Origin: Magnetococcales bacterium
GTDB taxonomy: Bacteria; Pseudomonadota; Magnetococcia; Magnetococcales; Magnetaquicoccaceae
Length of the DNA stretch: 64,000 bases
NCBI GenBank assembly: GCA_015234115.1
Contig: JADFWP010000002.1
Coordinates: 62,001 to 126,000 of the forward strand
Direction: 5' to 3'
Shown one piece after another: positions 57,071 to 64,000 of the stretch (position 1 is the stretch's first letter; the number at the start of each line of letters is the position of its first letter). The position numbers and the translations under genes are program-made. Below the pieces are notes generated by a model, which was not told the DNA's origin, did no database searches, and was given only the letters and a program-made list of their open reading frames with translations.

Positions 57071-59155
57071 ATGACGAGCGGTTCCGGCGCACCGAGCGCC
57101 GTGCTCATCCATAAACTGCTGGATCGATTGGGACTGGCCACACCACTGATCGTGCTGCTGGCCGCTCTCGGCGTCATCCTGCCGTTTTATCTGCTTCAGG
57201 CGCGCCCCCTGACCGAAGCCAATGCCCGCCTGCAACAAAGCCAGGTGGCCGAACGGGTCATTCTCCAATTCACCGCCCTGGTCAACCAGATCGATTCCCT
57301 GCTGCTCACCATGAAACAGTGGGGCCGGGATGGCCGGATCCACATCGATGCCCCGGAAGCGTTCAATGGCTTGATGATCCCGGTGATCGGACAGCAGGGG
57401 CTGATCAGCAGTGTCCATCTGGCCAGCGATGCCGGACGGGAAATCATGCTGCTCAAGACTGCGGATGGCTGGAAAAACCGTCTCTCCGACCTGCCCAAAA
57501 CCGGCAAGCGTCACCACTGGCTCTCCTGGCGGGACGCCCGCACCCCCCTGGGTGACGAGTGGCGGGAGCAGGACTACGACATGCGCCAGAGACCCTGGTT
57601 TACCGGTGCGCTGGAACGCTCCGAGGAAGAACACCTCTCCTGGACCGTGCCCTATCTTTTTGCCACCACCCAGGAACCGGGCATCACCGCCTCCACGGGC
57701 TGGACCGATCCGGAGTCCGGGGTGCGTTATGTGGTGGCTTTCGATGTGTTGTTGATGGATATGTCGCGCTTGACCACCCAGATAAAATACGGTCTGCGGG
57801 GACAAGTCGCGCTGCTGACCGCCGATGGCAAAATCCTGGGCCTGCCCCACGATGAACGATTCAAGGACGATGCGGCAATCCGCAAGGCGGTCTTGCAAAA
57901 ACCGGAGGATCTTGGCCTGCATCTGCTCTCCGAGGCATGGCGGCTGGCCAATCCCGCTGCGGAACAACAACTGTTCACCATCGGAGAAAAAATCCGGGGC
58001 AACGGAGCGTGGCAGATCGGTCTGCACCGCCTGCCGGTTCATCAACAGCAATTCCAGGTGGCCACCCTGGCGCCTGTCAGCGATATTGAAATTCTCTCCG
58101 ACGAACTGGTCGCGGTACTGATCGGAGTCATGACCGCCATTGCCCTGCTGGCCATGCTGGCCGCCTTCCATCGGGTCAGTCTGGTGCGACGCCCGATTGC
58201 CCAGGCCTTCGCCGAACTGGAAAACAGCCATCGCCACGTCCAGGCCCAAACCGCACGCCGCACCCTGGTCGCCAATATCGCCGCCCGCCTGCAACAGGCC
58301 CACACCCCGCAACAACTGGCCCAGACCCTGTTGTCCGAATTGGCCACCCCCCTGGCCGTCGGTCAGGCGCTGTTCTGTCTCTGGGACGAGGAACGCCAAC
58401 AACTCTCCGCCCTGGCCCGCTATGGAGGCATCGGTCAAACCATCGGGGAGATCGCCCAGGCCAGCGCGCCCCTGTTGCAGCAATGCGCCCTGACCCGACA
58501 GGAGTTGATCCTGGAACATCCCGAAAATGAATATTTTTATATTCATTCCGGTCTGGGTGACATGCCCCCGCAGGCGGTGCTGATCCAGCCGGTGGAACAC
58601 GGCGGACGGCTGTTCGCCATCCTGGAGTTGGCCATCCAGCGCCTGCCCGGCAGCGAGGATCGCACGCTGCTGAGCGATCTTCAGCCCATCGTCGCCATGA
58701 GTCTGGACATTCTGCTGCGCGCGGCCCGGACCACCGAACTGCTGACCCTGACCTCGGCCGCCGAAGAGCGCAGCCGGATGATTCTGGAGGCGGTCAACAG
58801 CGCCATTCTGGGATTGGATGCCGTCGGAACCATCACCTTTGTCAACCGGGCCGCATTGGAGTTGCTCGGCACCACCGAAACCGCCACCATCGGTCAGCCC
58901 CTGCACGGCTGGATCCGCGCCGCCCATCCCGAAGGAGAACAGACGGACCTCGCCCAATGCCACATCCTGGAGACGCTGCGCGATGGGCAACCCCGCGCCC
59001 AGGATCAGGGGATTTTCTGGACCGCATCCGGCGTGGCGCTGCCAGTCAGCTATTCCACCACCGCCATCCTGCGGGACCACCAGGTGATCGGTGCCGTGCT
59101 GGTCTTCCAGAAGACAACGGCACCACTCCCCCAATCCAGGGAGTCTCACCCATGA
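57071..59155 (+). CDS. Cache - GAF - PAS sensor protein lacking a recognisable output domain
   Basis: Two TM flanking extracellular sensor (PWFTGALERSEEEHLSWTVPYLF), GAF-like region, PAS RMILEAVNSAILGLDAVGTITFVNRAALELLG; ORF ends directly after PAS. Confidence 0.75.
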   Translation: MTSGSGAPSAVLIHKLLDRLGLATPLIVLLAALGVILPFYLLQARPLTEANARLQQSQVAERVILQFTALVNQIDSLLLTMKQWGRDGRIHIDAPEAFNGLMIPVIGQQGLISSVHLASDAGREIMLLKTADGWKNRLSDLPKTGKRHHWLSWRDARTPLGDEWREQDYDMRQRPWFTGALERSEEEHLSWTVPYLFATTQEPGITASTGWTDPESGVRYVVAFDVLLMDMSRLTTQIKYGLRGQVALLTADGKILGLPHDERFKDDAAIRKAVLQKPEDLGLHLLSEAWRLANPAAEQQLFTIGEKIRGNGAWQIGLHRLPVHQQQFQVATLAPVSDIEILSDELVAVLIGVMTAIALLAMLAAFHRVSLVRRPIAQAFAELENSHRHVQAQTARRTLVANIAARLQQAHTPQQLAQTLLSELATPLAVGQALFCLWDEERQQLSALARYGGIGQTIGEIAQASAPLLQQCALTRQELILEHPENEYFYIHSGLGDMPPQAVLIQPVEHGGRLFAILELAIQRLPGSEDRTLLSDLQPIVAMSLDILLRAARTTELLTLTSAAEERSRMILEAVNSAILGLDAVGTITFVNRAALELLGTTETATIGQPLHGWIRAAHPEGEQTDLAQCHILETLRDGQPRAQDQGIFWTASGVALPVSYSTTAILRDHQVIGAVLVFQKTTAPLPQSRESHP

Positions 59156-61047
59156 CCTCACCCGTGAGCACGCTGCGCGACTGGCTGTTGCACAAAACGC
59201 TCCAATGCACGCTGCTGGCCCTGCTGTGCGCGCTGCTGGTTGGTCTGCTCTCCACCCATCTTTACCGTACCGTCATGGAACAGGATTTTCAGATCCTGCT
59301 CGATGGCCAGGTCCAACGGGAAGCGGCCCGCCTGGAAATGGAGACCATGCGCGGTCAGGCCATGGGCGTGGCCTCCCTGTTTGGTCTCAACGAACCGATG
59401 CTCAAGGAGTTGGTCCAGGGCACCCGTCCCCCGAACGATGCGGAGAGTCTGGCCCGGATGAAGGTGGCGCGGGAGATGCTCGGGGCGGATGGCATCTACA
59501 TCATGGACAATCGGGGAAAGATCGTGGTCCACGAAACCGATCACGAATCCAGTGTCGGCAAGAACATCAAGTTCCGTCCCTATTGGCAACAGGCCATGGC
59601 CGGCAAGGAGAATGTCTATCCCGCAGTCGGTTCCCGGTCCGGCGAACGGGGCATCTATGTGGCGGATGCCATTCGCAGCGGCACCTCGCGCAAGGATGCC
59701 ATTCTCGGCGTTGTGGTGATCAAACTCCTGGGCGATCAACTCGATCAGCGTCTGACCGGTTTCGGGGTCAAGGCCGTACTGCTTGCGCCGCAAGGGGTGG
59801 TCTTCGCCTCCACCGAACCGGAATGGCTGTTTCGCATCCACGGCACCCCCACCCGGGAGCGGATCGAAGCCATCACCAGGCTGAATCAGTTCGGCAAGAC
59901 CTATGAAAGCGGCGGCTTTCCCGAGAAGCTGCCTTTTGATCTTGAAGAGCATTCCACCTGGATCAACGGACACCATTTCGCCCGCTCCTCGGCCCAGATC
60001 CGCTGGAATGATCCTGCCGGCGACTGGTCCCTGGTGCTGCTGGGAGATCTGGAACCGGTCACCCCGCTGGCGGTGATCACCTCGATTGGTCTGGCAACCG
60101 GTTCGGGACTGTTCCTGCTGCTGCTGTTGGCCCTGCGCGCCTTCCGGGAATCCCACTCCCGGCGCGCCGCAGTCACCGAAACCCGCCAGACCGCAGAAAA
60201 ATTGCTGGCCGAGGCCCAGACCAGAAACCGTCAGGCCGAATTCGCCGCCGCCTTGCAACAGGCCCGCGATCTCGCCAGATTGGCACAGGTCTGGTTTGTC
60301 CAGTTGAGCGGCTTTCTGCCCCTGCATCAGGCGGCGCTTTATGTGGTCGAGGATGAACAGCCAGACGGGCAATCGGGCCTGATCCTGGCCGGCGCCTTTG
60401 GCAGCGGTCAGGCTCCCGAACGTCTGAAAATCGGCGATGGACTGGTGGGGCAATGCGCTGTGGACCGGGTTGCGCTCCATTTCGAGCAGCCCCGGGAGGA
60501 ATTCTGGCAAATCGGTTCGGGTCTGGGCTGCGCCCTGCCCCGCAGATTGCTGCTGCTGCCGGTGATGCGCAGCGGGCGGCTGTTGGGTGTCCTGGAACTG
60601 GCTTCCCTGGATCCGACCTTTTTGGACCATCAACCCGCCATCGAAGAGTTGATGCCATTGCTGGCATCCAATCTCGAAATCGTGCTGATCGCCAAAAGAA
60701 CCACCGAAACCCTGGCCGAGGCGCGCGAGGTGGAAAGTTGGCTCCTCTCGTTGATCGATGGCGTGCCCCAGCCGATTGTGGTGGTGGATGAGGAGGAAAC
60801 GATTCACTTCGCCAACCGGACAGCCCAGGAGACCTTTGGTCCGGAGTGCGCCACGCCGGGCAGCGTCCACCTGACCCGACTGATCGCAAACCCTGCCGCA
60901 AACCCTGCCGCCCTGTCCGCGTCAGCCGTTTTGAAGAGTTTTCCGATGTCCCCGCACCCCCGGATTCCGCAACGGACCAGGGCCGTGATTTTTCATCCTG
61001 GCCCATCCGGAGTGACCGGCAAACCAGCCGCAAGCGGATCGGGTTGA
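59152..61047 (+). CDS. Second Cache - GAF - PAS sensor protein; possible frameshift near C-terminus
   Basis: dCache-like GADGIYIMDNRGKIVVHETDHESSVGKNIKFRPYWQQAMAG; GAF; PAS SLIDGVPQPIVVVDEEETIHFANRTAQETFG; ATGA overlap with upstream gene. Confidence 0.72.
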   Translation: MTSPVSTLRDWLLHKTLQCTLLALLCALLVGLLSTHLYRTVMEQDFQILLDGQVQREAARLEMETMRGQAMGVASLFGLNEPMLKELVQGTRPPNDAESLARMKVAREMLGADGIYIMDNRGKIVVHETDHESSVGKNIKFRPYWQQAMAGKENVYPAVGSRSGERGIYVADAIRSGTSRKDAILGVVVIKLLGDQLDQRLTGFGVKAVLLAPQGVVFASTEPEWLFRIHGTPTRERIEAITRLNQFGKTYESGGFPEKLPFDLEEHSTWINGHHFARSSAQIRWNDPAGDWSLVLLGDLEPVTPLAVITSIGLATGSGLFLLLLLALRAFRESHSRRAAVTETRQTAEKLLAEAQTRNRQAEFAAALQQARDLARLAQVWFVQLSGFLPLHQAALYVVEDEQPDGQSGLILAGAFGSGQAPERLKIGDGLVGQCAVDRVALHFEQPREEFWQIGSGLGCALPRRLLLLPVMRSGRLLGVLELASLDPTFLDHQPAIEELMPLLASNLEIVLIAKRTTETLAEAREVESWLLSLIDGVPQPIVVVDEEETIHFANRTAQETFGPECATPGSVHLTRLIANPAANPAALSASAVLKSFPMSPHPRIPQRTRAVIFHPGPSGVTGKPAASGSG

Positions 61048-61105
61048 ATGAGGTGCCCCCGATCCCGCCTGTTCTCCCTTTTTTTCCCGTTTCCCCAAGG
61101 TTGCC

Positions 61106-61366
61106 ATGCACACCGACTGGATCACCCTGCCCGAAGAACGTCGCGCCATTCACCGTCCGACCGGATTGATTCTGGAATTCCGTGCCAGCACAGACGGTTC
61201 CGGGGCCATGTCCGTGGACACCCCCAATCCGCAAGCCATTCCGGTCTCATTGCGCGACCAGGCCGAAACGCTGGTCATGGAGGGATGGACCGCCTATGCC
61301 GATGCCTCGGAACGGGCATTGCTGCTGGAAGCGGAACAGGAATCGGCTCACTCGGGGGAGACGTAA
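61106..61366 (+). CDS. Small hypothetical protein (86 aa)
   Basis: Compact ORF MHTDWITLPEERRAIHRPTGLILEFRAS..., 3' end overlaps apaH 3' end. Confidence 0.5.
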   Translation: MHTDWITLPEERRAIHRPTGLILEFRASTDGSGAMSVDTPNPQAIPVSLRDQAETLVMEGWTAYADASERALLLEAEQESAHSGET

Positions 61367-62202
61367 CCGGGACAGGCAACCTGGGTGATGGGATGATCGG
61401 GATGATCGAGACGCATGGCCGTCAGCCTGCCGCCATAGACGCACCCGGAGTCCAGCCCCGAGAAACGACCGTACTGCGTCAGCCCGGCCACTGCCCAATG
61501 GCCATAGATGATCCGTGTCGTGTCATCCTCCGGCCAGTCGAGCAGTCGATACCAGGGACGATAGGGGGAATCGGCTGCGAGACGAAAGGCCGTGCCGCCG
61601 CTTTCACCGGGGATGGACCACACCACCCGACCATCCGGATGGCAGATGCGCAAACGGGTCAAGACCGCCAGGGCAAAATGAAGCCGGGCCGATTCATCGT
61701 CCTGATTCGGTTCCGACTCGGGGAAAGTGGTGGGGAAGGTCGCGAAAAACGATCCAATCCGCGCATCGTCCCGAAAAATTCGCTGCAAATCATCGGCTCG
61801 GGCCTGGGCCTGCTCCCGGCTCCAGCCCGGATAAAAACCGGCATGGACCATGGATGCCCCCAGTTCGGGATCGTGATGGATCAAAGGGAGCGTGCGCAAC
61901 CAGGCATAGAGTTCCGGCAGATCCGGGGCGTCGTTGAAAAAGGCCATTTGCCGGGCAAACCCCCGATCCGGACGGCCACTCAAACCGCCGAGCGCCCGCA
62001 CCTCGTGGTTGCCCAGCAAGGTGACCGCGCGCTCCCCCAGATCCCGCACGAAACGAATCGTGCCCAGTGAATCCGGCCCACGGTTGAAGATATCCCCCAC
62101 AAACCACAAACGATCCCGTCCGGGATGAAAACGCACCGCCTTCAGGAGTGCCTTCAACTCCGGCAAACACCCATGCACATCCCCGATGGCATAAACGGCC
62201 AT
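61348..62202 (-). CDS. apaH: Bis(5'-nucleosyl)-tetraphosphatase (symmetrical)
   Basis: YAIGDVHGCLPELKALL, WFVGDIFNRGPDSL, LLGNHE, MVHAGFYPGW, IIYGHWA. Confidence 0.93.
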   Translation of the reverse strand: MAVYAIGDVHGCLPELKALLKAVRFHPGRDRLWFVGDIFNRGPDSLGTIRFVRDLGERAVTLLGNHEVRALGGLSGRPDRGFARQMAFFNDAPDLPELYAWLRTLPLIHHDPELGASMVHAGFYPGWSREQAQARADDLQRIFRDDARIGSFFATFPTTFPESEPNQDDESARLHFALAVLTRLRICHPDGRVVWSIPGESGGTAFRLAADSPYRPWYRLLDWPEDDTTRIIYGHWAVAGLTQYGRFSGLDSGCVYGGRLTAMRLDHPDHPITQVACPGYVSPE

Positions 62203-62234
62203 GCCCCGTCATCCTTGACCTTGGCTTCAGTGGA

Positions 62235-62720
62235 TCACTCGAACTTTTCCCCGGCCCCCCAGAGAGAAAACGGGGTATGGACCAGATTGGCATTGAAAAA
62301 TCTGGGATCGGTCGAAACCTCCCGTCCCACCCAGTCCGGCAGATCCACGGCCTGGTTTTCGTCCGTCAACTCCACCTCGGCCATGATCAGACCCTGGTTG
62401 GCCCCACGGAACTCATCCACCTCCCACACCACCTCGCCGATGGGAATGCGATGGCGGGTCTTTTCGATCCAGGGTCGTTCGCACAGGGTGTTCAGGAGGA
62501 TCCGGGCGTCTTCTTTCGGGATCGTGTATTCGAATTCGAGCCTGGAAAAACCTTCGGAAACCCCCTTGATGGTCAAGGTGGCCTTCTCCCCGGCAATGCG
62601 CACCCGCACCACCCGCTCCTTGACCGTGGAGAGAAATCCCTGCTGGAAATCAACTCCTGGCCCCAGGCCGCGCCAACCGTCATTTTTTACCAGAAAACGG
62701 CGTTCAATCTCTTTTCCCAT
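62235..62720 (-). CDS. CYTH domain protein (triphosphate tunnel fold)
   Basis: MGKEIERRFLVKND...QGFLS...VVRVRIAGEKATLTIKG...EFEYTIP...EVDEF...AEVEL. Confidence 0.9.
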   Translation of the reverse strand: MGKEIERRFLVKNDGWRGLGPGVDFQQGFLSTVKERVVRVRIAGEKATLTIKGVSEGFSRLEFEYTIPKEDARILLNTLCERPWIEKTRHRIPIGEVVWEVDEFRGANQGLIMAEVELTDENQAVDLPDWVGREVSTDPRFFNANLVHTPFSLWGAGEKFE

Positions 62721-62747
62721 GGCAGTCAACTCCTTTTGATCAGGGAA

Positions 62748-63497
62748 TCAGGGGATCAGATCCTCGCTCCATGGTTCATCCATGCCCAGCAGAGGTTCAT
62801 CTCCGCGCAGCACCGAGGCAAAGGCGAGCATGGCCTTGCGGGCACTGCCGATGGGATAATAATAAGCATCCCAGTTGTCATTGCCCTCGCCATCGTAAAG
62901 CGGAATCACATGATCGAATTTCCAGGCCTCGCGCATTTCGGTGAGCGCACTGGAGCAACGCTTTTCGATCTCCTCCAGGTCACGCAGGGAGAGATGCATT
63001 TTCTGACGCGCGGCGCGGTGCAACAATTTGCGTCGCTGCACCTCGGAGACGAATTTGTTCAGGTCCACGCCAATGGACAATGACTTGATATAAAGGATCT
63101 CTTCCTGGGTGAGGGGCGAAAGGAAGATCGAAACCGCCGGATAGGTGTCAAACAGTCCGGCTTCGCGCAGTCGTCCAGGGACAAAGGGGTTGCCCTCGAA
63201 AAAAGGGATGCGTCCGGCATCGTAGATCCGTTGAATCTGGGCCACCTCCAGGGCCTGGAGTTCGCCGCGCACGTCAGCGACGATAAAGCCATCCTTGCCC
63301 CGCAAAGCCTCGATTTCGCCACGCGGTCGGAAGTAGCAATCCACCCCCTCCTCCTCGCCGGGGCGCGGCGGGCGATCATTGAACAGAACCAGTTGCTGGA
63401 ACCGGGCCATCAGGTCCGGATAGAACAACCGCATGCTGCGGACCAAAGGCCCTTTGCCGACGCATGACGGACCGGCGAGCAATACAAAACGCTGCAT
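62748..63497 (-). CDS. Divergent guanylate-kinase-like P-loop protein
   Basis: MQRFVLLAGPSCVGKGPLV; NDRPPRPGEEEGVDCYF (cf. GMK R.PRPGE..G.DY.F). Confidence 0.72.
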   Translation of the reverse strand: MQRFVLLAGPSCVGKGPLVRSMRLFYPDLMARFQQLVLFNDRPPRPGEEEGVDCYFRPRGEIEALRGKDGFIVADVRGELQALEVAQIQRIYDAGRIPFFEGNPFVPGRLREAGLFDTYPAVSIFLSPLTQEEILYIKSLSIGVDLNKFVSEVQRRKLLHRAARQKMHLSLRDLEEIEKRCSSALTEMREAWKFDHVIPLYDGEGNDNWDAYYYPIGSARKAMLAFASVLRGDEPLLGMDEPWSEDLIP

Positions 63498-63597
63498 CCA
63501 GGAACTCCTTTTCACTCGATCCTTGAGAACGGGTGCGCGACCCTGCAACCGCCACCAAAATCGGCACAGGTCGGCACCCGTCAGGCAGGACGGAACC

Positions 63598-64000
63598 CTA
63601 CAGGTCCAATTCCCGCTTGAAGATGGCCTTGTGGATATCGCCCAGGCTGACGATCCCCACCAGCCTGTCGCCATCCTCCACCACCGGAATGCGGCGGAAG
63701 CGATGCAGATCCATCTGGGAGGCGGCCAGCAGAATGGGATCGGTGGGCGAGACGGAAAAAACCCGACTGGTCATGAGTTCTTCCACCCGTTTGGTGAGCA
63801 GCCCCTCATAGCACGCTTCCATGGACTCGAAATCCCCCTGCTTCATCGGACCTTGCAAAAAGGTGCGATAGCCAGGCAGAAGGCCGTTGAGGATGTCTTT
63901 TTCGGAGATGAGCCCGACCAGTTTATTCCCCTCCTCCACCACGGGCAGACCACTGATCTTGTTGGTACACAGAATCGCCGCCACGGAGCGGACGGAATCT
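63598..64000 (-). CDS. Tandem CBS-domain protein (5' end beyond window)
   Basis: SVRSVAAILCTNKISGLPVVEEGNKLVGLISEKDIL and ILLAASQMDLHRFRRIPVVEDGDRLVGIVSLGDI; frame open through window edge. Confidence 0.9.
   Translation of the reverse strand, partial: DSVRSVAAILCTNKISGLPVVEEGNKLVGLISEKDILNGLLPGYRTFLQGPMKQGDFESMEACYEGLLTKRVEELMTSRVFSVSPTDPILLAASQMDLHRFRRIPVVEDGDRLVGIVSLGDIHKAIFKRELDL

Noticed and set aside
56807-59161. 784-aa minus-strand ORF
   Set aside because: Shadow ORF antisense to the first Cache-GAF-PAS sensor.

Overview
GC-rich, gene-dense chromosomal window from a proteobacterium; the gene content suggests an alpha-/magnetococcal-like lineage, but taxonomy cannot be proven from sequence alone. 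About 0-23 kb: a class III cyclase (CHASE2-type, 5'-truncated), then a rearranged MSHA-like / type IVb pilus locus in two convergent operons. It contains two GspE-type ATPases, an MshM-like ATPase, a secretin, an MshN-like TPR protein, GspF, GspL/PilM-PilN-like proteins, a pilin and three minor pilins, plus an embedded ABC transporter reminiscent of myxococcal PilGHI. One ATPase is an unusual fusion: its N-terminal ~300 aa are homologous to the cytoplasmic domain of the neighbouring GspL/MshI-like protein, followed by MshEN-GspE. About 23-38.5 kb: DUF3124, queD/queE, two HD-GYP proteins, a HI0933-family flavoprotein, a large hybrid histidine kinase, a SUV3-like helicase, a spermidine-synthase-like protein, and the conserved pth-rplY-prs block. 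About 38.7-42.6 kb: an accessory patch with a secreted Cys-rich peptide, a MITE-like element, OmpA, BON and GSP17M-like stress proteins, ISL3 and IS66 transposase remnants, and an AT-rich palindrome-bearing spacer. About 42.6-64 kb: a Bat (VWA/TPR/BatD) operon whose last gene is a bacterial CULT-domain (cereblon-like) protein overlapping batD by ATGA, then a Sel1 protein, dnaE, rsmJ, hrpA, two tandem output-less Cache-GAF-PAS sensors, and an ApaH / CYTH / GMK-like / CBS cluster. No rRNA, tRNA or CRISPR array was recognised.
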